From the NCBI GenBank assembly GCA_947040495.1, contig CAMRBQ010000013.1, positions 1 to 45,875 of the forward strand: a stretch of DNA of 45,875 bases. The letters are read 5' to 3'. A model generated the notes under the pieces. That model made no database searches. It was not told the DNA's origin and saw only the letters and a list, made by a program, of their open reading frames with translations. The position numbers and the translations under genes were made by a program. This DNA is from an uncultured Spirochaetia bacterium (GTDB taxonomy: Bacteria; Spirochaetota; Brachyspiria; Brachyspirales; Brachyspiraceae). This document shows, piece after piece, positions 8,646 through 16,165 of the stretch (within the stretch, counting starts at the first letter, position 1; every line of letters begins with the position of its first letter).

Positions 8646-9569
8646 TTATACAAGTCTAGCGATATTATCAAGCCTTTCACCCTCTAGGAAATAAACAGGT
8701 GGTATATCTATCAAAGTATAACATCCCGCTTGCATGCGTAAAGCAGCCCTTGCAGAAGATAGCATTACTTGAGATGTGAGAGCGGGGTTATTAATTCTCA
8801 TATCAAACTTTAATATTTGATTAGAAGTCAATCCACTTGCCCCAGTCCTTTCCATCAAAACTCCATGAGAAGAATCTACCAATCTTGATAATTCAGTTGA
8901 ATTTTTTACCTCTCGAACATCGAGCGAGTCATGCGCAAAATAATCATCTTTCTTAATTCTCTTACATACATCATCAAAATTAGCATTACTTTCAAGAACA
9001 ACATATACAAGCCTAGAATGTTTGCCACCGCCCAATGGTATTGTAATAGAAAATGCATCGCTTACACCTTCGATAGAACGAGCGACAACAGAATGTCCCA
9101 TTGAAAGCCCACGACCAAAATTTGTAAATGTAGTCCCCATTGGTATCATAGCCTCAAATAATGTTCTTAATATAGAATCTGTACCCGGGTCCCATCCACT
9201 TGAAGTAATGGCCACAACATTATTTTTTTTAGCAATCGGGTCAAGACTCTCAACCATAGATGCTATCTCGCCATGTACATCAAAGGAATCAACGGTATTA
9301 ATCCCTTTTTCCAAATAAAAAATATTATCTTCTTTGGCATTACGTGATGGTGTCCCTTGTAGACATACATCAACTTTACCATGTTTATTTATAATATCAG
9401 AGATATCTGTATATTCATCGATACCTCTAAGGTCATTTTTATTCTTTCCAATGGACTGCTTTCTACGAATAACACCAACACATTCAAAATCACCGCTGAC
9501 TTCTATTGCTGCTATTGCCTCTCTACCAATATTGCCTAGCCCATTAACAACTGCTTTGTATTTTTTCAT
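8646..9569 (-). CDS. ddh: meso-Diaminopimelate D-dehydrogenase
   Basis: NADPH-dependent one-step conversion of tetrahydrodipicolinate to meso-DAP for lysine and peptidoglycan. The N-terminus is a Rossmann fold, VNGLGNIGREA (8-18). Ddh-specific motifs follow: CLQGTPSRNAKED, SFDVHGEIA, TSSGWDPGTDS, and GLSMGHSVVARSIEGVSDA. The 307 residues are close to family length (about 325). AAGGAG lies about 12 nt upstream of the ATG. The enzyme implies that meso-DAP is made by the short dehydrogenase route. It converges on hisE through the shared terminator. I see no strong promoter in its 138-bp upstream gap, which holds repeat copy 9642-9685. Confidence 0.94.
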   Translation of the reverse strand: MKKYKAVVNGLGNIGREAIAAIEVSGDFECVGVIRRKQSIGKNKNDLRGIDEYTDISDIINKHGKVDVCLQGTPSRNAKEDNIFYLEKGINTVDSFDVHGEIASMVESLDPIAKKNNVVAITSSGWDPGTDSILRTLFEAMIPMGTTFTNFGRGLSMGHSVVARSIEGVSDAFSITIPLGGGKHSRLVYVVLESNANFDDVCKRIKKDDYFAHDSLDVREVKNSTELSRLVDSSHGVLMERTGASGLTSNQILKFDMRINNPALTSQVMLSSARAALRMQAGCYTLIDIPPVYFLEGERLDNIARLV

Positions 9570-9641
9570 TATATTTTTTAACTCCTTGATATAATAATTA
9601 GAATTGTTTTAATACATATAATTTATACATGTTTTTTAAAT

Positions 9642-9685
9642 TTATTTCTACTATGAAAAAAATTAGATGTTTTTTAAGATTAATA
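9642..9685 (+). repeat. Direct repeat D, copy 1
   Basis: About 44 bp beginning TTATTTCTACTATG and ending TTTTTTAAGATTAATA. It matches 10197-10240 with a few substitutions and a small length change. The two copies bracket the small membrane-protein gene. Confidence 0.55.
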
Positions 9686-9707
9686 TTCAAACTCTAATGA
9701 ATACCCC

Positions 9708-10124
9708 CTATTTTTCACCTTGTCCTTTTTTAAAAACATAGAGTATACCAATAAAAATAATCACGTTTATAACTAACATTATTAAAACATAAGTCGACCA
9801 AGGCTGTATACTATCATATTTAATGTAATCTCTTAACATTAATAGAGGTATGGATATAATATTAAATGGTATTATAAAAGCACAAATATGTCGTCCATTA
9901 TTTTTGTCTATTGTAAAAAACTTAGTCAATATCAAATATATTAGCATAAAAAGCAAAATCAAAACACAAACAACTAAAACAAATGAGACAACAGATACTA
10001 TTAAAAATAGAAAAATTTCTAAAATAAAAAATTGTGTTTCATTCATACTTGTAGAAAATTGTGTTTCAATATTATCAGAAATAATTTTAGAAATATATGA
10101 GACAATTGAGTTTATAAACTCCAT
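9708..10124 (-). CDS. Small integral membrane protein, unknown function
   Basis: I do not recognise this 138-residue protein. It has a short amphipathic N-terminus (1-30), a very long hydrophobic stretch at 32-70 that could be two membrane spans, and further spans near 79-97 and 109-131, so about four. The C-terminus is short and basic (KKGQGEK). Translation is well supported: AAGGAGG lies 4-5 nt upstream of the ATG. It stands alone between divergent or unrelated neighbours, with copies of one repeat on each side, which suggests later insertion. No catalytic motif is visible. Confidence 0.7.
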   Translation of the reverse strand: MEFINSIVSYISKIISDNIETQFSTSMNETQFFILEIFLFLIVSVVSFVLVVCVLILLFMLIYLILTKFFTIDKNNGRHICAFIIPFNIISIPLLMLRDYIKYDSIQPWSTYVLIMLVINVIIFIGILYVFKKGQGEK

Positions 10125-10196
10125 AGATCCTCCTTAAAAAACACAACAAATAAAAAAGTATACTTTACCAGTATTAATTATAACCCTAATAAAAAA

Positions 10197-10240
10197 TTAT
10201 TTCTACTGTGAAAAATTAGAAGCATGTTTTTAAATTAATA
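10197..10240 (+). repeat. Direct repeat D, copy 2
   Basis: Matches 9642-9685 in the same orientation: TTATTTCTACTGTGAAAAA, then a block ending TAAATTAATA. It lies in the divergent gap upstream of both the membrane-protein gene and the glycosyltransferase gene. Confidence 0.55.
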
Positions 10241-10271
10241 GATATATGGGTCAATAAATAATTGAAGCCTG

Positions 10272-10299
10272 TTGTAAAAAATAGAAAATAAAATACAAT
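10272..10299 (+). promoter_or_regulatory. Glycosyltransferase gene promoter
   Basis: TTGTAA (10272-10277), 16-bp spacer, TACAAT (10294-10299), predicting a leader of about 31 nt to the ATG at 10337. Confidence 0.5.
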
Positions 10300-10336
10300 T
10301 CTAATAGTAGAGTTTATACTTTTAGGATTTTTCAAA

Positions 10337-11437
10337 ATGGGAATCGGTAATAAAATACTCCATACAAAAATAAGAAATATTATTGGCAAAATAGTATCAA
10401 ATAATTTACAGAAAAGATTAACCAATGTCTGTGATTTAAAAAATATAAAAAATATAGAATATCTAAAATATGAAAGTGATAATAAAACTGAGTTTGTTTT
10501 TGAAATAGAAGATGGCTCTGTTTTTTCAAGTTGGGGATTCGCCTACACAAAAGATAAAAAAGTTATCGATGGAGTACTACCATACTCAACAATTATACCC
10601 TATTATACGGAGATCGGCGGGAGATATGTTTCATATCTTATGAGAAGCAAAAAATATATTCATGGTGTATCTTTTTCCTTGCAATCTATTTGGAATGTTT
10701 GCTTTGGACATTGGGTACATGAAGCACTACCTAAATTATTCCTATTAAAAGATTCTGGGATGCTTGACAAAGTAGAGACTATAATAATTGGAGATGGTTG
10801 TAATAAAGCATTTCATAAAGATAGTATAAAATTAATTGTCGGCAAAGATAAAAATATAGAATATATATCAGATGAAAAACAATTGATATGTGAAAACTTA
10901 ATATTATCATCATTTCCCGGTACACATACACATAGCCCAGCAAAATGGGTTTGCAATAAATTCTTAGAATTAGTGAAAGAAATTAATATTAAAAATAAAA
11001 GTGAAAAATTTCATGAAAAAATATACATAAGCAGAAATAAAGCAAAAACTAGAATAACAATAAATGAAGACGCTATAATGAAAATACTTGAGCCACTTGG
11101 CTATAAGCTACTATACTTAGAAGACCATACATTTGAAAAACAAATACTTATATGTCATAATGCTAAAAAAATAATATCACCACATGGAAGTGGATTAACC
11201 AATATGGTATTTTGTGAAAAAGGTAAAACCGCTTTGCTAGATATAATCCCTTCAATAAGATATGAGAGTGTATACAAAGATATAGCAAATACAATTGGAT
11301 TAAAATATTTTGAATATGTAGAAAGTGATCATAATGCTTTTTCATATTATGGACTTACAAACCATGAAAATAATTTTGATATGAAAATTAATATAGATAA
11401 ACTAATGCCTTACATTGAAAAAATTGAAAGTTTATAA
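10337..11437 (+). CDS. Glycosyltransferase family 61 (DUF563) protein
   Basis: Probable sugar transferase for surface polysaccharide or another glycan. The 366-residue protein shows the GT61 (DUF563) pattern: an N-terminal half ending in FGHWVHEALPKLFLL (about 123-137), then YISRNKAKTRITINE (about 230-244), and the nucleotide-sugar-site motif SPHGSGLTNMVFCEKG (about 279-294). No membrane segment or signal peptide is present, so it acts in the cytoplasm. AGGA (10324-10327) precedes the ATG. fhs follows after 55 bp but is functionally unrelated. The acceptor and donor cannot be read from sequence. No other polysaccharide genes are adjacent. Confidence 0.85.
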   Translation: MGIGNKILHTKIRNIIGKIVSNNLQKRLTNVCDLKNIKNIEYLKYESDNKTEFVFEIEDGSVFSSWGFAYTKDKKVIDGVLPYSTIIPYYTEIGGRYVSYLMRSKKYIHGVSFSLQSIWNVCFGHWVHEALPKLFLLKDSGMLDKVETIIIGDGCNKAFHKDSIKLIVGKDKNIEYISDEKQLICENLILSSFPGTHTHSPAKWVCNKFLELVKEINIKNKSEKFHEKIYISRNKAKTRITINEDAIMKILEPLGYKLLYLEDHTFEKQILICHNAKKIISPHGSGLTNMVFCEKGKTALLDIIPSIRYESVYKDIANTIGLKYFEYVESDHNAFSYYGLTNHENNFDMKINIDKLMPYIEKIESL

Positions 11438-11492
11438 TTACAATTTTTTATAGCAATTTATATATAATTTTACTACTATATTAAGGATACTC

Positions 11493-13163
11493 ATGAAAAC
11501 AGATATAGAAATAGCCCAAAAATGTAACATGTTAAAAATAGATAAAATAGCTGCCAATATTAATCTTGATGAAAATGATATTGATGTATATGGAAAATAT
11601 AAAGCAAAAATAGACCTTAGTGTATTTGATAAAATAAAAGATAATAAAGATGGGCATCTTGTTTTGGTTACAGCTATCACCCCTACTCCTGCAGGCGAAG
11701 GCAAATCTACTGTAACAATAGGGCTTACTCAAGCATTAAATAAACTTGGCAAAAAGTCTATAGCGGCTTTAAGAGAGCCATCACTTGGCCCTGTTTTTGG
11801 TATGAAAGGCGGAGCAACGGGTGGTGGATATTCTCAAATTGTCCCTATGGAAGATATAAATCTACATTTTAATGGCGACTTCCATGCAATAGGGGCAGCT
11901 CACAATCTAATATCAGCATGCATTGATAATCACATAAAGCAAGGCAACACACTAAATATTGATATCAATAATATTACTTGGAAAAGAGTTGTTGATATGA
12001 ATGATAGGGCATTGAGGGATATTGTTATAGGGCTTGGTGGTAATATTAATGGTGTTGTTAGAGAATCATCTTTTCAAATAACTGTATCATCTGAAATTAT
12101 GGCAATACTATGCCTAGCCAATTCTATCAAAGATTTAAAAAACAAAATAGCAAATATTATATTTGGCTATGATACAAAAGGCAATGCATTAAAAGTTCTC
12201 GATTTAAAAATACAAGGTGCTACTACAGCTTTATTAAAAGAAGCTATAAAACCAAATCTCGTTCAAACATTAGAAAATACAGCGGTCTTTGTTCATGGTG
12301 GGCCTTTCGCAAATATTGCTCATGGGTGTAATTCAATACTTGCCACAAATCTAGCGATAAAACTTTCAGACTATGCCATAACAGAGGCAGGTTTTGCCGC
12401 AGACTTGGGGGCAGAAAAGTTTTTGAATATCAAATGTAGGCAGGCAAATCTAAAACCAAGTTGTATTGTAATTGTAGCAACTATTAGAGCATTAAAATAT
12501 CATGGTGGCATGAATATCAAAGATTTAGACAAAGAAAATATAGAAGCATTAAAAAGTGGTATAGCAAATCTCGAAAAGCATATTGAAAATATGAACGAAT
12601 TTAATATACCAGTTGTTGTTGCTATCAATAAATTTATAACAGACACTGATAAAGAAATTGAATACATAAAAAAGCATTGTGAATCTATAAATATCAAAGT
12701 GAGTCTTTGTGAAATATGGGCAAATGGAGGCAGCGGTGGAATAGAACTTGCAAATACTGTTGTCGATGTCATCGAAAAAAACAAAGCAGATTATAAACCT
12801 TTATACCCGCTCGATATACCAATTGAAGAAAAAATTAAAACTATATGCAAAAAAATATATGGGGCTCGCGATGTCAGTTTTTCTAATAGTGCAAAAAAAA
12901 TGATAAAAAAGATAGATGAATTAGGTTATAGCAATCTTCCAATATGTATGTCAAAAACGCAAAAGTCTATTTCAGATAATCCAACTCTACTAGGTCGTCC
13001 ATCAGGTTTCATTGTAAATATCGATGAGATTAGGCTTGCTTCGGGTGCTGGTTTTATCATTGCATTAGCAGGTAGTATTATTGATATGCCAGGCCTTCCA
13101 AAAACACCTGCTGCCGAAAAAATTGACATCGATGATAATGGGAAAATATCGGGCTTATTCTAA
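11493..13163 (+). CDS. fhs: Formate-tetrahydrofolate ligase
   Basis: ATP-dependent synthesis of 10-formyl-THF from formate. The P-loop-like [11 protein letters not shown] is at 63-73. The Fhs signatures [20 protein letters not shown] and [17 protein letters not shown] follow. [16 protein letters not shown], the C-terminal [11 protein letters not shown] and [12 protein letters not shown] are all conserved, and the 556 residues are full length. AAGGA precedes the ATG by about 8 nt. It supplies formyl groups to PurN and PurH, both encoded in this window, and suits an anaerobe using formate as one-carbon donor. The downstream purF has its own promoter. Confidence 0.97.
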   Translation: MKTDIEIAQKCNMLKIDKIAANINLDENDIDVYGKYKAKIDLSVFDKIKDNKDGHLVLVTAITPTPAGEGKSTVTIGLTQALNKLGKKSIAALREPSLGPVFGMKGGATGGGYSQIVPMEDINLHFNGDFHAIGAAHNLISACIDNHIKQGNTLNIDINNITWKRVVDMNDRALRDIVIGLGGNINGVVRESSFQITVSSEIMAILCLANSIKDLKNKIANIIFGYDTKGNALKVLDLKIQGATTALLKEAIKPNLVQTLENTAVFVHGGPFANIAHGCNSILATNLAIKLSDYAITEAGFAADLGAEKFLNIKCRQANLKPSCIVIVATIRALKYHGGMNIKDLDKENIEALKSGIANLEKHIENMNEFNIPVVVAINKFITDTDKEIEYIKKHCESINIKVSLCEIWANGGSGGIELANTVVDVIEKNKADYKPLYPLDIPIEEKIKTICKKIYGARDVSFSNSAKKMIKKIDELGYSNLPICMSKTQKSISDNPTLLGRPSGFIVNIDEIRLASGAGFIIALAGSIIDMPGLPKTPAAEKIDIDDNGKISGLF

Positions 13164-13221
13164 CTAAAACCAAATAGTTTATCCAAATATTTTTTTAAAA
13201 TTAAATATCTAATATAGACAC

Positions 13222-13250
13222 TTGACTAGAAAACAAAAAATACATATTAT
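13222..13250 (+). promoter_or_regulatory. purF promoter
   Basis: TTGACT (13222-13227), 17-bp spacer, TATTAT (13245-13250). The predicted leader is about 58 nt and contains a 7-bp hairpin, ATTTTAC/GTAAAAT, at 13262-13281. Confidence 0.7.
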
Positions 13251-13314
13251 CCTAATACAATATTTTACTTTTATGTAAAATTATAATTAATATATTTAGA
13301 AGGTATAACTCACA

Positions 13315-14697
13315 ATGATTTACTCTGACAAATTCAATGATGAATGTGGTGTGTTTGGTATATACGGTAAAAATGTAAAGAATATAGCTTCCACAGTATA
13401 TTATGGGCTTTATAACCTACAGCATCGAGGCCAAGAAAGTGCTGGTATTAGTATTATGAATGGCAAAGAGATTGAAACATATAAAGGAATGGGCTTAATA
13501 CCCAATGCTTTACATGATAAAGGAATAGAAAATCTTACAGGCAATGCTGCAATAGGCCATGTTAGATATACAACACAAGGCAATCGCTTATTAGAAAGTG
13601 CCCAACCATTTCAGCAACATTTGAAGCTAGGCTCAATAGCTGTGGCCCATAATGGCAATCTTGTAAATGCCCATGTAATAAGAGAGCTTATGGAAGAGGC
13701 AGGAAGCACATTTGCAACTGACTCTGATACAGAAGTTATTATAAAAATGATAGGGCGTAAAGCCACAGAAGATGGTATAATAAATGCCATAAGGTCTACT
13801 GTGAATGCTATAAAAGGCTCATATGCCCTTGTTATACTCGCTGATGGAAAACTTATTGGTGTGCGTGATGGTTTTGGTATTCGCCCTTTGGTTTTGGGTC
13901 AAAATAAAAATGGTGATTATTGCCTAGCCTCCGAATCATGTGCGCTAGACTCTATAGAAGCCACATTGATAAGGGATGTAAACCCTGGTGAGATTGTTGT
14001 AATAGATGAAAACGGTATAAAATCAATATCTTTTGAAAACAATAACAAAAAGATGCCTTGCTCTTTTGAATATATATACTTTGCAAGACCCGATTCTATT
14101 ATGGATGGTATATCTGTATATAATTCTAGGGTTAAAGCAGGAATGTACCTAGCAAAACAAAAACATGTTGAAGCCGATATTGTTGTCGGTGTGCCCGATT
14201 CTGGAGTACAGGCTGCTATAGGGTATGCCAAAGAAAGCGGTATTGAATTCGTTCATGGTCTTGTCAAAAATAAATATGTAGGTAGAACATTTATAAAGCC
14301 ATCTCAAGAACTTAGAGAGCAGGCTGTTCGAGTAAAGCTTAATCCATTAAAATCGGCTATTGACGGCAAACGTATTATACTTGTTGATGATTCACTTGTT
14401 CGTGGTACTACTTGTAAGATTATTATAAAAATGATGAGGAGAGCTGGGGCTAAAGAAGTGCATTTCAGGCTTTCTTCCCCTATTGTCAAATATCCATGCC
14501 ACTTTGGTATAGATACACCTAATAGTGATGAACTCATCGGGGCTATAAAAACTGTAGACCAAATATGTTCTGAAATAGGTGCTGATTCACTTGATTATCT
14601 TAGCGAAGAAAATCTCTTGAAATCACTTGACAACTCTAGTTATTGTATGGGATGCTTTACAGGAGAATATCCTATATCGCCGACTATACATAAATAA
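13315..14697 (+). CDS. purF: Amidophosphoribosyltransferase PurF (4Fe-4S type)
   Basis: First committed step of purine synthesis: PRPP plus glutamine to phosphoribosylamine. The N-terminal nucleophile is Cys11, exposed after removal of a 10-residue propeptide, as in the Bacillus-type enzyme. The PRPP site IILVDDSLVRGTT begins at about residue 354. Four cysteines match the B. subtilis cluster ligands: Cys249, Cys395 and the pair Cys444/Cys447. The 146-residue spacing of the first two equals that of B. subtilis Cys236/Cys382. An oxygen-sensitive cluster enzyme fits an anaerobe. AAGG precedes the ATG. def follows after 20 bp. Confidence 0.97.
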   Translation: MIYSDKFNDECGVFGIYGKNVKNIASTVYYGLYNLQHRGQESAGISIMNGKEIETYKGMGLIPNALHDKGIENLTGNAAIGHVRYTTQGNRLLESAQPFQQHLKLGSIAVAHNGNLVNAHVIRELMEEAGSTFATDSDTEVIIKMIGRKATEDGIINAIRSTVNAIKGSYALVILADGKLIGVRDGFGIRPLVLGQNKNGDYCLASESCALDSIEATLIRDVNPGEIVVIDENGIKSISFENNNKKMPCSFEYIYFARPDSIMDGISVYNSRVKAGMYLAKQKHVEADIVVGVPDSGVQAAIGYAKESGIEFVHGLVKNKYVGRTFIKPSQELREQAVRVKLNPLKSAIDGKRIILVDDSLVRGTTCKIIIKMMRRAGAKEVHFRLSSPIVKYPCHFGIDTPNSDELIGAIKTVDQICSEIGADSLDYLSEENLLKSLDNSSYCMGCFTGEYPISPTIHK

Positions 14698-14717
14698 AAA
14701 TTATAAAGGTTATTTTT

Positions 14718-15254
14718 ATGAAAAGAAGGCTAATATGGTATGGTGAGGATATACTAAGGGCTATTTCTGAAGATATTAAAGAGATAGATGACGATATTAA
14801 AATACTTATAGATGATATGTTTGAAACCATGAGAGAAGTCCATGGTATAGGGCTTGCTGCAATACAGGTTGGCATCGCTAAAAGATTAATAATTGTTGAA
14901 GTTACATCCGACTATAGTGATGATAATAAAGGCTATAAATTTGCTATGATAAATCCAAAAATCATAGAAAAATCCCCCGATATGATGATTGGTGAAGAGG
15001 GATGTTTATCTCTACCAGAAATAAGGGAAGATGTTTCGAGAAGTCAATATATAAAAATATCCTACACAGATATTGATGGCAAAGAAAATATCATTGAAGC
15101 ATATGATTTAATAGCTAGAATAATACAACATGAAATGGATCACCTTGATGGCATTGTATTTGTAGACAGGGTGGAAGAGCATCATAGAAGAAGGATGAAA
15201 AAAGATTTACGTGATTTAAAGAGAGAGAGCAAAAAAAGGGCTGCTAGACATTAA
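14718..15254 (+). CDS. def: Peptide deformylase
   Basis: Metalloenzyme removing the N-formyl group from nascent proteins. All three motifs are present: GIGLAAIQ (43-50), EGCLS (94-98, metal ligand Cys96) and QHEMDH (137-142, ligands His138 and His142, catalytic Glu139). The 178 residues have a basic C-terminal tail after 150 (HHRRRMKKDLRDLKRESKKR) that might contact the ribosome. AAGG lies upstream of the ATG. It is probably cotranscribed with purF and the following HAD gene (30-bp gap). The usual partner fmt is not in the window. Confidence 0.96.
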   Translation: MKRRLIWYGEDILRAISEDIKEIDDDIKILIDDMFETMREVHGIGLAAIQVGIAKRLIIVEVTSDYSDDNKGYKFAMINPKIIEKSPDMMIGEEGCLSLPEIREDVSRSQYIKISYTDIDGKENIIEAYDLIARIIQHEMDHLDGIVFVDRVEEHHRRRMKKDLRDLKRESKKRAARH

Positions 15255-15284
15255 TTTTTTTTCAAGTAAAATAATATATAAGAC

Positions 15285-15992
15285 ATGGAAACAAAAATAA
15301 TGCATGATAAAAAAATAAAAAATATAATTTTTGATTTGGACGGTACTCTACTCGATTCTGCATCTGATATTTATGTTTGTGTGAATCATATATTAAAAAA
15401 ATATAATCTCAAAACTGTAGATATAGAAATTATAAAAAATAATATTGGACATGGGGCAAAATATTTAATTGAAAATATACTCGCCTACTCCTTTGAGTTG
15501 TCAAATAAAAAAGACAATATTTCTAGTCTTTATGATAGTTTTTTTAAAGATTATTTAGAATATTATGCATATTATTCTGCCAATAATTCTAAATTATATG
15601 AGGGCATATTAGATGGCATAAAAGAATTACATAATAAAAAATATAATATGTTCATACTAACAAATAAGCCACATAATGTAACAATAGCAACAATAGATTG
15701 TGTTGGTATTGCACCATATTTTGTAGAGATAATAGGTGCCGGCAAATATGAACATTATAAGCCTAGTATTGAATTATGGAATCTACTATCAAAAAAACAT
15801 AATCTAGGTCAAACAGATACTATAATGGTAGGCGATGGTATTCCAGATTATCAATTTGCTTATACCTCTGGTTGCCATTTATGCATGGTTTTATATGGTA
15901 TTACCAAAAAAGAAGATTTACTCGCACTTAATGCAAAAAAATATGCCGACACTTTTGATGAAGTATTGCATCATATATATCACCTTGCATAA
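15285..15992 (+). CDS. HAD-superfamily hydrolase, phosphoglycolate phosphatase-like
   Basis: Phosphatase of HAD subfamily IA. Motif I is IIFDLDGTLLDS (nucleophile Asp17, acid/base Asp19), motif II is ILTNKPHN, motif III is the Lys of HYKPS, and motif IV is MVGDGIPDYQFA. The cap domain occupies about residues 30-105. Overall it resembles Gph or PpaX, but the substrate cannot be assigned. No clear ribosome site precedes the ATG. A second in-frame ATG at 15300 is a possible start that would still keep the catalytic core. It is the last gene of the purF-def run. Confidence 0.85.
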   Translation: METKIMHDKKIKNIIFDLDGTLLDSASDIYVCVNHILKKYNLKTVDIEIIKNNIGHGAKYLIENILAYSFELSNKKDNISSLYDSFFKDYLEYYAYYSANNSKLYEGILDGIKELHNKKYNMFILTNKPHNVTIATIDCVGIAPYFVEIIGAGKYEHYKPSIELWNLLSKKHNLGQTDTIMVGDGIPDYQFAYTSGCHLCMVLYGITKKEDLLALNAKKYADTFDEVLHHIYHLA

Positions 15993-16030
15993 CTAAATTT
16001 TATCATAATTCAATTAATTACTGCTATTAA

Positions 16031-16165
16031 TCTCAAAAAATCATAATAAATGTTGTATATGTAGCACAAGAACATCAATTTGAGGGTATTGATACAGTTT
16101 TTATACCCCTTGCAAAATATTTTAATAGCTATAAAATCGTACCTCTTAATGTGGAGGAATATATT
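16031..16165 (+). other. In-frame open stretch upstream of nrdJ, no recognised start
   Basis: A TAA at 16028-16030 is followed by 45 codons open in the nrdJ reading frame before the nrdJ ATG. They read as protein-like sequence (VVYVAQEH, then DTVFIPLAKYF) but contain no ATG or TTG, and only one GTG at 16151, which sits inside the nrdJ ribosome-binding site. It may be a gene remnant or chance. I could not match it to a family, and I see no cobalamin riboswitch in it. Confidence 0.35.
16153..16157 (+). promoter_or_regulatory. nrdJ ribosome-binding site
   Basis: GGAGG, 8 nt before the ATG at 16166. It decides the start: the in-frame GTG at 16151 overlaps this site and has no site of its own. 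Confidence 0.75.

Noticed and set aside
16019-16165. Cobalamin riboswitch upstream of nrdJ
   Set aside because: No B12-box-like sequence or multi-stem structure is visible in the 147 bp between the HAD gene and the ribosome-binding site.
16151-16165. GTG at 16151 as the nrdJ start
   Set aside because: It overlaps the GGAGG that serves the ATG at 16166 and has no ribosome site of its own.
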